In this document: positions 30,545 to 38,047 of the stretch, in pieces
How positions within the stretch are numbered: the stretch's first letter is position 1
Layout: each line of letters begins with the position of its first letter
DNA from: Streptomyces drozdowiczii
GTDB taxonomy: Bacteria > Actinomycetota > Actinomycetes > Streptomycetales > Streptomycetaceae
Assembly: GCF_026167665.1 (NCBI RefSeq)
Contig: NZ_CP098740.1
Location: forward strand, 3,348,001 to 3,412,000
Reading direction: 5' to 3'
DNA: 64,000 nt
Position numbers and translations under genes: made by a program
Notes under the pieces: generated by a model
The model's input: the letters and a program-made list of their open reading frames with translations, nothing else
The model's database searches: none
Told to the model about the DNA's origin: nothing

Positions 30545-31042
30545 GTGACTGAAGCATTCCGTCCGTACGCCTCGGACCTGCCCGATCCCGTACGGGACCC
30601 CTGGCGGGCGGTGATGCGTCGGGCCCTGGCCGAGGCCGACCGGGCGGCGGCGACCGGTGACGTGCCGGTCGGCGCCGTCGTCCTCGGCCCGAACGGCACG
30701 CTGCTCGCCACCGGGCACAACGAACGCGAGGCGACCGGCGACCCGACCGCGCACGCCGAGGTCCTGGCGCTGCGCCGGGCCGCCGCCGCGCTCGGTGAGT
30801 GGCGCCTGTCCGGCTGCACCCTGGTGGTCACCCTGGAGCCCTGCACGATGTGCGCGGGCGCCCTGGTGCAGGCCCGGGTGGACCGGGTGGTCTACGGCGC
30901 CCGGGACGAGAAGGCCGGTGCCGCCGGTTCGCTCTGGGACGTCGTACGCGACCGCCGCCTCAACCACCGCCCCGAGGTGGTCGCCGGGGTCCTGGAGGCC
31001 GAGTGCGCGGCCCCGCTGACGGCCTTCTTCCGGGACCGCTGA
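30545..31042 (+). CDS. tadA: tRNA-specific adenosine deaminase
   Basis: TadA converts A34 to inosine in tRNA-Arg(ACG), whose gene is also in this window at 56491. The 165-aa product has the cytidine/adenosine deaminase zinc site: DPTAHAEVLALR (His and catalytic Glu, about 61-72) and TLEPCTMCAGAL (two Cys, about 97-108), plus VYGARDEKAGAAGS. GTG start; tightly coupled to the preceding gene. Confidence 0.95.
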   Translation: MTEAFRPYASDLPDPVRDPWRAVMRRALAEADRAAATGDVPVGAVVLGPNGTLLATGHNEREATGDPTAHAEVLALRRAAAALGEWRLSGCTLVVTLEPCTMCAGALVQARVDRVVYGARDEKAGAAGSLWDVVRDRRLNHRPEVVAGVLEAECAAPLTAFFRDR

Positions 31043-31119
31043 CCTGGCACGGGCGGGGCACCGGGCGCCGTCCCGTAACGGATTTCGGCGTACGGCCAAC
31101 ATGGTCTAAGCTCTCTCTC

Positions 31120-31204
31120 GGTAGCGTGTCCGAGCGGCCGAAGGAGCTCGCCTCGAAAGCGAGTGTGGGGAAACTCACCGAGGGTTCAAATCCCTCCGCT
31201 ACCG
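31120..31204 (+). tRNA. tRNA-Ser(CGA)
   Basis: Acceptor arms GGTAGCG and CGCTACC pair, with discriminator G and CCA encoded at 31205-31207. The anticodon stem-loop CTCGC-CTCGAAA-GCGAG gives CGA. A long variable arm and GTTCAAATC T-loop confirm serine. Confidence 0.97.
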
Positions 31205-31212
31205 CCAGCGAG

Positions 31213-31252
31213 AACCGCCCCCGAACCGTGCGAACGGATCGGGGGCGGTTTT
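31213..31252 (+). terminator. Terminator after tRNA-Ser(CGA)
   Basis: An 11-bp stem AACCGCCCCCG with its complement and a 16-base loop is followed by TTTTA, an intrinsic terminator six bases after the encoded CCA. Confidence 0.85.
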
Positions 31253-31382
31253 ACGTGTGCCCGCGCCCGGTGCCGGTTGGTCATCGCGCCCCGCGCTGGG
31301 GGATCATGCCGGGGGCGGCGGGACGCCCGCCGGGGCCGGCCACCGCCGGTCGGGCAGCCGAGAGAAGAAAGCACTGGCCGTT

Positions 31383-32045
31383 ATGCAGATCGTGCGGGGC
31401 AAGAAGCTCGAAAAGGCCGCCGAGGGTGAATTCGAGCGGCTGGTCGAGGAGAGTTCCCGGGTCGTCGTCGATGTCGGTACGGGGGACGCCCGGGCGTCCT
31501 ACCGCATCGCCAAGGAGAATCCGGACTGGCTGGTCGTGGGCGTGGACCCGGCCTGGCAGCGGATGACGCAGACGAGCATTCGCAGCCGTCGCAAACCCGC
31601 CAAGGGCGGCGTACCCAATCTGCTGCTCGTGAACGCGTCGATCGAGAATGCCCCGGAGGAGCTGCGGGGGGCCGCCGATGAATTGCTGGTCCTGATGCCG
31701 TGGGGGAAATTGCTGCACGGTCTGGTGCGCGGCGACGAGGACATCTGGAGCGGCCTTCGTACCGTCGCCAAGCCGAATGCGCCGCTCACGGCGACGGTCG
31801 GCACCAGCATTTGGCGGGAGCCCGTACCGCGGGACATCCAGGGGCTTCCGGAGCTGACCCCTTCGTACGTCGATGAGGTGCTCACCGGAAAGGCGCTCGC
31901 CGCCGGCTGGAAGGTCACCGGTTTCCAGCTCACGAAGGCCGAGGAGGCCGCCGCCGTCTCCTCCTCGTGGGCGCGCAGGCTGGACTCGGACAGCACCGAG
32001 GTCATCGCGACCCTGACGGCGGTCACCGCCGGGCCGGAGGAGTGA
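31383..32045 (+). CDS. KamB-family 16S rRNA (adenine-1408-N1) methyltransferase homologue
   Basis: The 220-aa product aligns by eye with KamB, the aminoglycoside-resistance m1A1408 methyltransferase: VVVDVGTGDARASYRIAKEN (SAM motif I), WLVVGVDPAWQRM, KPAKGGVPNLLLVNASIE, DELLVLMPWGKLLHGLVRG and a C-terminal SSSWARRLDSDS. The PWGxLL and W-RRL signatures are those of the Kmr family. If active, it methylates the 30S A-site and blocks kanamycin/apramycin-type drugs. Homologues also occur in strains that make no aminoglycoside, so the phenotype is not certain. ATG 31383. Confidence 0.82.
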   Translation: MQIVRGKKLEKAAEGEFERLVEESSRVVVDVGTGDARASYRIAKENPDWLVVGVDPAWQRMTQTSIRSRRKPAKGGVPNLLLVNASIENAPEELRGAADELLVLMPWGKLLHGLVRGDEDIWSGLRTVAKPNAPLTATVGTSIWREPVPRDIQGLPELTPSYVDEVLTGKALAAGWKVTGFQLTKAEEAAAVSSSWARRLDSDSTEVIATLTAVTAGPEE

Positions 32046-32055
32046 GCCCGGCCGG

Positions 32056-32550
32056 TCAGCCCGTCGGGAACTGCCTGCAGTACTCGTACATGGCCATGGC
32101 GCCTGCGGTGGCGACGTTGTAGCTGTGCGGGGAGCCCCAGACCGGGATCTCCACGCACTCGTCCACGCACGCGAGCTCGTCCTCCTTGAGGCCGGTCCGC
32201 TCGTTTCCGAGGACGATGACCGACTTCCGGGGGAAGCTGATCTCGTGCAGGCTCTTCGAATTGGTGGCCTGTTCGAGCGCGATGATGGTGTAACCGTCCT
32301 CGCGCATCTTCTTCAGCACCGGCGGAAGGCTCCGGCGCATTTCGATCTCGACGTTGTCGGCACCGTCGCGCGCGATCTTCGGGTCGAGTTTCACATTGCC
32401 GCAGGCGATGATCCGCTCGACTCCGCAGCACCCCGCCGTCCGCACCACGCTGGAAAGATTCACGCGGCTGCGGAACGCCGAGCACGCGATGACCAGCTCG
32501 CGGTTACGGAGCAGAGGGGTGCCCGGCTTATGGCGGAGGTGTTCGAACAT
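32056..32550 (-). CDS. SpoU/TrmH-family RNA 2'-O-methyltransferase
   Basis: The 164-aa product has the SPOUT knot motifs in order: N-NLSSVVRTAGCCGVERII (motif 1), VIVLGNERTGLKEDEL (motif 2) and EIPVWGSPHSYNVATAGAMAMYEY (motif 3). Size matches minimal SpoU enzymes without a separate RNA-binding domain. Target nucleotide unknown. ATG 32550. Convergent with the KamB-like gene. Confidence 0.9.
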   Translation of the reverse strand: MFEHLRHKPGTPLLRNRELVIACSAFRSRVNLSSVVRTAGCCGVERIIACGNVKLDPKIARDGADNVEIEMRRSLPPVLKKMREDGYTIIALEQATNSKSLHEISFPRKSVIVLGNERTGLKEDELACVDECVEIPVWGSPHSYNVATAGAMAMYEYCRQFPTG

Positions 32551-32649
32551 GCCGGGAAGTCTACTGGGCCCCGGCCGACCGGCTCCGCGCATGCGGGCGC
32601 GGACTACCATGACCGGTCCGGACAACGCACCTAGGGCCTGGAGAAGGCA

Positions 32650-33840
32650 ATGAAGATCCACGCCAAGGGGCACGCACACGTCCGCGCGACCCACGCCAAG
32701 ACCCTTGAGTTCACCGGCGAGCGGGAGATCACGCCCCGGGCGACCTGTGTCGTAGGGGTGGCCGCCGCCTTCGACGAGGAGGGGCTGGCCCTCCTGCGCG
32801 GCCCGGTCGCCGTCCGCCTCGCGGCCGGGCCCCATGTCGCCACCGGCACCGCCGTCGTCAACCCACACCACGAGGTGACCGACCGCCTGGTGCTCCGGCG
32901 CAGCGACCACGCCTCACCGGACACCTTCGCCTTCCGCAGCACCCTGGTGGCGAGCGACCTCGACCCGGACTTCGTGGCCGCGCTGGGCGACCCGGAGACC
33001 GAGGTGACCCTGACGCTCACCGAGACCGGGCCGCGCCGGCCGCTGGTCCTCGTCCACCGCCGCGGCCTGCCGGAGCCGGAGGGGCGCCCGGGACTGCTGT
33101 GGCGCGCGGCCGACGCCTCGGTGGACCTGGACGCGGCGCGCGTCCCGGACGAGGCGCGCGCGGCCCTCGCGGACGGCGGGGTGATCGCCGCGTCCGTCTC
33201 CGGCGCACTGGAGGGCGTCTCGCAGACGGCCGGGGCGTGGCTGGCCGACGCGGCGGCTCAGGGGGCCCGGTTCGACGTGACGGGCGACGCGACCGGGACC
33301 GTGTCTGCGCTGCTCGCCGCGGGCCTGCCGGTCGCGCCGGCGGTCCACCTCGGCCGGACCGACCGCCGGGCGCTCGCGGCCCCGGCCCAGGCGGAGCTGG
33401 CGCGGACCGCACCGGCGCCCGTGGTGTTCCGGGCGTCCGCCGCCGATCTCGGCGTGCTCGCGGAGGTGCTGGCCGGGTCCGCCGAGGACCGCCGTATCGC
33501 GGTGCCGGACGGGCATCCCGACCTCGGGCACGGGGTTGCGTGGCTGCCGCTCTCCGAGGCGGTCGGGGCCGTGGGGGGCGAGGAGGACGAGCGCGTGTTC
33601 GTCCTGGCGCCCCCGGAGCGCGCGGCCTGGAACGTGGACCTGCGGCCGCTGCTCCCGCTGCTGGTGGAGCAGGGGGTCACCGCGCGCACCCTCAGTACGG
33701 TGCTCCGGCCGTTCGGGATCAGCCGGCGGGAGCTGTACGACGCGTTGGGGGATGCGCCGGCTGATCGGAGCGCGTCGGCTTCCCAGGGCGCGGGCCCGCG
33801 AAACAAGGGCTCGCGCGACAAGGGGCGCGAGAAGAAGTAG
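32650..33840 (+). CDS. DUF371-domain protein with a C-terminal RsmI-like segment
   Basis: The 396-aa product begins with a DUF371 domain (MKIHAKGHAHVRATHAKTLE, then TPRATCVVGVAA), about residues 1-135. The rest (GGVIAASVSGALEGVSQTAGAWLADAA, LLAAGLPVAPAVHLGRTDRR) resembles the layout of tetrapyrrole-methylase/RsmI proteins without a clear SAM site. It ends in a basic Lys/Arg/Ser tail. DUF371 is best known in archaea, so the pairing is a notable actinobacterial form. Function unknown. Confidence 0.65.
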   Translation: MKIHAKGHAHVRATHAKTLEFTGEREITPRATCVVGVAAAFDEEGLALLRGPVAVRLAAGPHVATGTAVVNPHHEVTDRLVLRRSDHASPDTFAFRSTLVASDLDPDFVAALGDPETEVTLTLTETGPRRPLVLVHRRGLPEPEGRPGLLWRAADASVDLDAARVPDEARAALADGGVIAASVSGALEGVSQTAGAWLADAAAQGARFDVTGDATGTVSALLAAGLPVAPAVHLGRTDRRALAAPAQAELARTAPAPVVFRASAADLGVLAEVLAGSAEDRRIAVPDGHPDLGHGVAWLPLSEAVGAVGGEEDERVFVLAPPERAAWNVDLRPLLPLLVEQGVTARTLSTVLRPFGISRRELYDALGDAPADRSASASQGAGPRNKGSRDKGREKK

Positions 33841-33845
33841 GAGGA

Positions 33846-33881
33846 GGGGGAAGCGGCATCGGGGGATGTGCCGCTTCCCCC
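33846..33881 (+). terminator. Terminator hairpin after the DUF371 gene
   Basis: A 13-bp perfect stem (GGGGGAAGCGGCA arms) with a 10-base loop starts five bases after the stop codon. The gap 33841-34181 holds this and a second, smaller inverted repeat near 33958-33979 (CCCCTCGGA arms), and no convincing gene. Confidence 0.75.
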
Positions 33882-34181
33882 GGTCACGGGGCCTGCCGCT
33901 CCTTGCCGCGGTCGGGGGAGGCCACGGCATGGGTCCCCGGCAGGGGTCCCGTTCCCGGCCCCTCGGAGTCCGAGGGGCTCACCTTCCATCCTGCCTCGCC
34001 GGGGCACCCTCGCGGGCGGACCAAGGGCCCCGATGCGCGGGACGTTGGTCCCTGGCCCCCGGGTGCCGCGGTCACGGTCTGCGACGGAAACGACCGGCGG
34101 ATCCGAGCATGCGTGTGGATAGACTCGCCCGACCGCACAGGGGATCGAAACCTCAGGGGATCGAAGGGGAGTCAGGGGCTG

Positions 34182-34346
34182 ATGGTGCAAGCGAAGAAGA
34201 TAGCTCTCTACGTGATTGTCGTCTTCGTGCTCTACACGATCATCAACTCCCCCGCCCGGGCCGCGGACCTGGTGCAAGTAGGGTTCGAGGGCATTGCGGA
34301 CGCCGCGCAGGGCGTCGGCGACTTCATGTCCGAGCTCGTCAACTAG
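34182..34346 (+). CDS. Small secreted or membrane-anchored peptide, 54 aa
   Basis: MVQAKKIALYVIVVFVLYTI followed by INSPARAADLVQVGFEGIADAAQG. One hydrophobic helix (about 7-21) is followed by SPARAAD, so it could be a signal peptide with cleavage after ARA or a tail-in membrane peptide. It ends nine bases before the Dabb gene and is probably co-transcribed. Conserved at this place in streptomycetes as far as I recall; function unknown. Confidence 0.65.
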   Translation: MVQAKKIALYVIVVFVLYTIINSPARAADLVQVGFEGIADAAQGVGDFMSELVN

Positions 34347-34355
34347 GGGTACCGC

Positions 34356-34649
34356 GTGATCCGCCATCTGGTCCTGTTCAAGCTGAACGACGGCGTCGAG
34401 CGGGACGACCCGAGGGTCGTCGCGGGTGCGGAGGCGTTCCGGGCGCTGGAGGGGACCATCCCTGAGCTGGAGTTCTGGGAGTGCGCCTGGAACATCACCG
34501 ACCGGCCGATCGCGTACGACTTCGCCATCAACTCGGCGGTCGCGGACGAGGCCGCGCTGAAGCGTTACATCGAGCACCCGGACCATCAGGCGGCCGCCGG
34601 TCAGTGGCGTGAATTCGCCACCTGGGTGATCGCCGACTACCCGTTCTGA
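34356..34649 (+). CDS. Dabb (stress-responsive A/B barrel) domain protein
   Basis: The 97-aa product reads IRHLVLFKLNDGVERDD, FWECAWNITDRPIAYDFAINSAVADEAALKRYIEHPDHQA and YPF, the usual dimeric alpha+beta barrel fold of the Dabb family with its HLVLFK opening and YxxHPxH segment. GTG start. Ligand unknown. Confidence 0.88.
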   Translation: MIRHLVLFKLNDGVERDDPRVVAGAEAFRALEGTIPELEFWECAWNITDRPIAYDFAINSAVADEAALKRYIEHPDHQAAAGQWREFATWVIADYPF

Positions 34650-34666
34650 CGCCATCGGCCCTGCGA

Positions 34667-34699
34667 GCCCCTCACCGCGACGGTGAGGGGCTTTTCTTT
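34667..34699 (+). terminator. Intrinsic terminator before sigF
   Basis: An 11-bp stem (GCCCCTCACCG arms) with a three-base loop is followed by TTTTCTTT, 17 bases after the Dabb stop codon. Confidence 0.9.
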
Positions 34700-34809
34700 G
34701 TCCCAGACCCGATGGACGCCCGGCGCAGGTTTTAAACCCGGGGGAGGTCAACACGGCGCTATGGGGTGCTTGCACATAGTGGTCATGTCTTGTGATGCTA
34801 TGACCGCTT

Positions 34810-34858
34810 TTGACGGACGGATTGACCGAAGTTGACCGCAAACCGTAGTTGTTGACCG
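34810..34858 (+). promoter_or_regulatory. Phased TTGACSG repeats upstream of sigF
   Basis: TTGACGG at 34810 and TTGACCG at 34822, 34832 and 34852 lie on one strand with spacings of 12, 10 and 20 bases, roughly one or two helical turns. A related TGACCG occurs at 34801. They end 19 bases before the sigF GTG. They may be an activator array, or one copy may act as a -35 box; which is not decidable from sequence. Confidence 0.5.
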
Positions 34859-34876
34859 CGAAGGGGTGGCGTCATC

Positions 34877-35779
34877 GTGCCGGCCAGTACAGCGCCTCAA
34901 GTGCCGCCCCAGGTCCACCAGGCGGCACCCGCCGCCCCGCCCGCCCCGCCGCCGCCGGGCCAGGTGCAGACGACCGTCCACGAGACCCCGGACGAGACGG
35001 CCGCCCCCGCCCGGTCGCGGACCGCCGACACCAGGGCGCTCACCCAGGTGCTCTTCGGACAGCTCAAGAACCTGGAGCCGGGCACCGCGGAGCACGACCG
35101 GGTGCGCACCGCGCTGATCGAAGCCAACCTCCCGCTCGTGCGGTACGCCGCCGCGCGGTTCCGCAGCCGGAACGAGCCGATGGAGGACGTCGTCCAGGTC
35201 GGCACCATCGGGCTGATCAACGCGATCGACCGCTTCGACCCCGAACGCGGCGTCCAGTTCCCGACGTTCGCGATGCCCACCGTGGTCGGCGAGATCAAGC
35301 GGTACTTCCGGGACAACGTGCGCACCGTCCACGTCCCGCGCCGGCTGCACGAGCTCTGGGTGCAGGTCACCGGCGCCACCGAGGACCTGACGACCGCGCA
35401 CGGCCGGTCGCCCACCACCGCGGAGATCGCCGAGCGGCTGAAGATCTCCGAGGACGAGGTGCTGGCCTGCATCGAGGCCGGGCGCTCGTACCACGCGACC
35501 TCGCTGGAGGCCGCCCAGGAGGGCGACGGGCTCCCCGGCCTCCTCGACCGGCTCGGCTACGAGGACCCGGCGCTCGCCGGCGTCGAGCACCGGGACCTGG
35601 TCCGGCACCTCCTCGTACAACTGCCCGAGCGGGAACAGCGGATCCTGCTGCTGCGGTACTACAGCAATCTGACGCAGTCCCAGATCAGTGCCGAACTGGG
35701 GGTCTCCCAGATGCATGTGTCAAGGCTCCTGGCCCGGAGTTTCGCCAGACTCCGATCCGCAAACAGGATCGAGGCGTAA
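34877..35779 (+). CDS. sigF: RNA polymerase sigma factor SigF (sporulation type)
   Basis: SigF directs late spore-maturation genes in Streptomyces. The 300-aa product has a Pro/Ala/Gln-rich N-terminus matching SigF, then sigma region 2 ([58 protein letters not shown]), region 3 ([20 protein letters not shown]) and region 4 ([40 protein letters not shown]). GTG 34877. No anti-sigma gene is adjacent. The next gene is its paralogue. Confidence 0.93.
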   Translation: MPASTAPQVPPQVHQAAPAAPPAPPPPGQVQTTVHETPDETAAPARSRTADTRALTQVLFGQLKNLEPGTAEHDRVRTALIEANLPLVRYAAARFRSRNEPMEDVVQVGTIGLINAIDRFDPERGVQFPTFAMPTVVGEIKRYFRDNVRTVHVPRRLHELWVQVTGATEDLTTAHGRSPTTAEIAERLKISEDEVLACIEAGRSYHATSLEAAQEGDGLPGLLDRLGYEDPALAGVEHRDLVRHLLVQLPEREQRILLLRYYSNLTQSQISAELGVSQMHVSRLLARSFARLRSANRIEA

Positions 35780-35861
35780 CCGAAACGGGTAGACCGTTCC
35801 CGGGGCGTTTCCCCGGGGCCAAAAGCCTCACACCCCTTGTTAACTGCGCAGACTCCCCCTG

Positions 35862-35877
35862 GACTTGTCGACAAGTC
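35862..35877. promoter_or_regulatory. 16-bp palindrome between sigF and sigN
   Basis: GACTTGTCGACAAGTC is a perfect 16-bp palindrome 82 bases after the sigF stop and about 137 bases before sigN. It could bind a dimeric regulator of sigN. Confidence 0.45.
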
Positions 35878-35926
35878 ACTACAGCGTGTTGCCGACATGT
35901 GACATTCTGCGGGAAGTGAGTTTGCC

Positions 35927-35960
35927 GCAGCCCCACCTCCGGTATTCAGGTGGAGGCTGC
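35927..35960 (+). promoter_or_regulatory. Hairpin in the sigN upstream region
   Basis: GCAGCC(C)CACCT pairs with AGGTGGAGGCTGC across a nine-base loop, leaving a small bulge. It could terminate sigF read-through or form a structured sigN leader; no T-run is present. Confidence 0.45.
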
Positions 35961-36013
35961 GTTCCTCCGATGGTCGTGGCCACCGCGACCGTCCGCGACC
36001 TCAAGGGGGTGGC

Positions 36014-36880
36014 ATGTCCGAAGAACAGGGCAGCTCGAAGGTGCTCACGCTCGAGAAGAGCGAGCCCGCACCCGTTGCGCTCACCAGCTCGCCGGAAGCC
36101 ATCGACACCCGCACGCTCTCCCGCTCCCTGTTCCTGCGGCTCGCCGCGCTGGGCCCCGCCCCGGGGCCCGGCGGGACCGACAGCCCGGAGCGTGCCTATG
36201 TGCGGGACACACTCATCGAGCTCAACCTGCCCCTCGTGCGGTACGCGGCGGCCCGGTTCCGGAGCCGCAACGAACCGATGGAGGACATCGTCCAGGTCGG
36301 CACCATCGGCCTGATCAAGGCGATCGACCGCTTCGACTGCGAGCGGGGCGTCGAGTTCCCGACGTTCGCGATGCCCACCGTCGTGGGCGAGATCAAGCGG
36401 TTCTTCCGGGACACCTCGTGGTCGGTGCGGGTGCCGCGCCGGCTCCAGGAGCTGCGGCTCGCCCTCACCCGGACCAGCGACGAGCTCGCGCAGAAGCTGG
36501 ACCGCTCGCCGACCGTCCCGGAGCTGGCCCGGGCGCTCGGGGTCACCGAGGAGGAGGTGGTCGACGGTCTGGCCGTGGGCAACGCCTACACCGCCTCGTC
36601 GCTGGACTCCCCCGCTCCCGAGGACGACGGCGGCGAGGGCTCGCTGGCCGACCGGCTGGGTTACGAGGACACGGCGCTGGAAGGCGTCGAGTACCGCGAA
36701 TCGCTCAAGCCGCTGCTGGCCAAGCTCCCGCCGCGCGAGCGCCAGATCATCATGCTGCGGTTCTTCGCCAACATGACCCAGTCGCAGATCGGCGAGGAGG
36801 TCGGCATCTCGCAGATGCACGTCTCCCGACTGCTGACGCGTACGCTCGCCCAGCTCAGGGAAGGGCTCATCGCGGACTGA
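36014..36880 (+). CDS. sigN: RNA polymerase sigma factor SigN (SigF-like paralogue)
   Basis: The 288-aa product repeats the SigF layout: [56 protein letters not shown] (region 2), [20 protein letters not shown] (region 3), and [20 protein letters not shown] with [15 protein letters not shown] (region 4). In S. coelicolor the sigF neighbour is sigN, which acts in aerial development, so I use that symbol by position and similarity. The start ATG is at 36014, 13 bases after a GGGGG ribosome site region. Confidence 0.9.
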   Translation: MSEEQGSSKVLTLEKSEPAPVALTSSPEAIDTRTLSRSLFLRLAALGPAPGPGGTDSPERAYVRDTLIELNLPLVRYAAARFRSRNEPMEDIVQVGTIGLIKAIDRFDCERGVEFPTFAMPTVVGEIKRFFRDTSWSVRVPRRLQELRLALTRTSDELAQKLDRSPTVPELARALGVTEEEVVDGLAVGNAYTASSLDSPAPEDDGGEGSLADRLGYEDTALEGVEYRESLKPLLAKLPPRERQIIMLRFFANMTQSQIGEEVGISQMHVSRLLTRTLAQLREGLIAD

Positions 36881-36963
36881 GTCCGCACCCGCCTCACCGC
36901 CGGCCGCCGGGGCCCCCTCGGCGGCCGGTGCGCGTTCCCGTACGGCGGCGGCCGCAAACCGAA

Positions 36964-37005
36964 GCGCCGCCCCTCGCGGATCAGCGGATCGGCGAGGGGC
37001 GGCGC
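36964..37005. terminator. Bidirectional terminator between sigN and a small membrane gene
   Basis: A perfect 14-bp stem GCGCCGCCCCTCGC with its complement and a 14-base loop lies between two convergent genes. Confidence 0.8.
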
Positions 37006-37041
37006 GAAGACGGATGCGGGACGGGACGCGTGACGGGCTCG

Positions 37042-37254
37042 TCAGCCGAGTGCGAGCCAGGCGACCGCGCCCAGCACGATGACCACCGCGACGATTCCGA
37101 CGATCAGTCCGGTCCTCGGGCCGGAGGAGGCGGCGGCGGGCTGCTGTGCGCGCTGCGGCTCGCCCTCGTCGACGAAGGCGCGGAACATCTGGGTGCTGCC
37201 GGCCGGGTCGTGGGAGCCCTCGGGACCCTGCGGTGCGTGGGGATTGTGTGCCAT
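37042..37254 (-). CDS. Small C-tail-anchored membrane protein, 70 aa
   Basis: A His/Pro/Gln-rich cytosolic part (MAHNPHAPQGPEGSHDPAGS) ends in one membrane helix, TGLIVGIVAVVIVLGAVAWL, at the C-terminus. Conserved next to sigN in several streptomycetes. Function unknown. Confidence 0.65.
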   Translation of the reverse strand: MAHNPHAPQGPEGSHDPAGSTQMFRAFVDEGEPQRAQQPAAASSGPRTGLIVGIVAVVIVLGAVAWLALG

Positions 37255-37428
37255 GTCGCAGGACCCTAGCGAACTCGGGCCAACGGCCCAACCCCGGACG
37301 CTGCCCGCCGATCCACGGCCGATGTGGCACGTACCACACCGCGCCCTCCACTACCGCAGACACTGCGGGTTTGACCAGGACCCGGCGCAGCCTTTTGCGT
37401 TCCTTTACTCCCCCAAGCCCCTTTTCGT

Positions 37429-37471
37429 TTGCCTGCAGCAACCAACGGCTTCTATGGTTGCCCTAAGCAAC
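37429..37471. promoter_or_regulatory. Two TTGC-N5-GCAA operator-like palindromes upstream of the MarR gene
   Basis: TTGC-CTGCA-GCAA (37429-37441) and GTTGC-CCTAA-GCAAC (37457-37471) share the same symmetric core, with centres 29 bases apart and the second ending 31 bases before the regulator's GTG. This is the usual position and shape of autoregulatory MarR sites. Binding is inferred. Confidence 0.65.
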
Positions 37472-37502
37472 AAGATGACCGGTGAGATTGTCTGGGGGTC
37501 CC

Positions 37503-38024
37503 GTGGCCGCACGGAGTCAGTACGAAGAACTGGCCCGGCAGCTGAGCGCCATCGGGGCCGTCAAACGGGGTCTCGCCCGCATCCTGCCCGCCGAGTGCCC
37601 CGGTGGCTCCGCCGCCGTGCTGACTCTGCTGAGCCGGCACGGGGAGATGCGGATCAGCCGGCTGGCCGAGCTCCTCGCGGTCGACATGTCGGTGACCAGC
37701 CGGCACGTCGCCCATGTGGCGGAACGGGGCTGGATCGAACGGTTCCCGGACCCGGCGGACAAGCGCTCCCGCATCCTGCGGCTGACCCCCGCGGGAGAAG
37801 GGGTGCTGGAGGACCTCTACCGCCGGTCGACCGAGATGTTCGCCTGCCATCTTCAGGATTGGTCCGACGACGAGGTCGGACAGCTCAACACGTTGCTGGC
37901 CCGGCTGCGCGACAGCTTCTCGTCTCGCGGCACCGGAGGGTGCGCCTCCGGGAAGCACAGCGGCGAGTGCCACTCCCGCCGGGCCGACAGCCAAGACGGC
38001 TCGTACACCCGTACACCCGCGTAA
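37503..38024 (+). CDS. MarR-family transcriptional regulator
   Basis: The 173-aa product has the winged helix typical of MarR: GEMRISRLAELLAVDMSVTSRHVAHVAERGWIERFPDPADKRSRILRLTPAG, with the DxRxxxLxLT wing. GTG 37503 (VAARSQYEELARQ) is preferred over an ATG seven codons earlier. It precedes a drug-exporter gene by 23 bases, the standard regulator-pump arrangement, and two matching palindromes lie upstream. Confidence 0.92.
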   Translation: MAARSQYEELARQLSAIGAVKRGLARILPAECPGGSAAVLTLLSRHGEMRISRLAELLAVDMSVTSRHVAHVAERGWIERFPDPADKRSRILRLTPAGEGVLEDLYRRSTEMFACHLQDWSDDEVGQLNTLLARLRDSFSSRGTGGCASGKHSGECHSRRADSQDGSYTRTPA

Positions 38025-38047
38025 CAGAAGCAAAGACAAGGACTTAC

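Noticed and set aside
35879..37441. A 520-codon minus-strand frame across sigN.
   Set aside because: It is antisense to a highly conserved sigma factor and shows only an Arg/Ala-rich shadow composition.
37079..38047. A 320-codon N-terminal extension of the MFS exporter.
   Set aside because: It overlaps the small membrane gene and the whole marR gene in other frames and is not hydrophobic; ATG 38048 starts the conserved protein.
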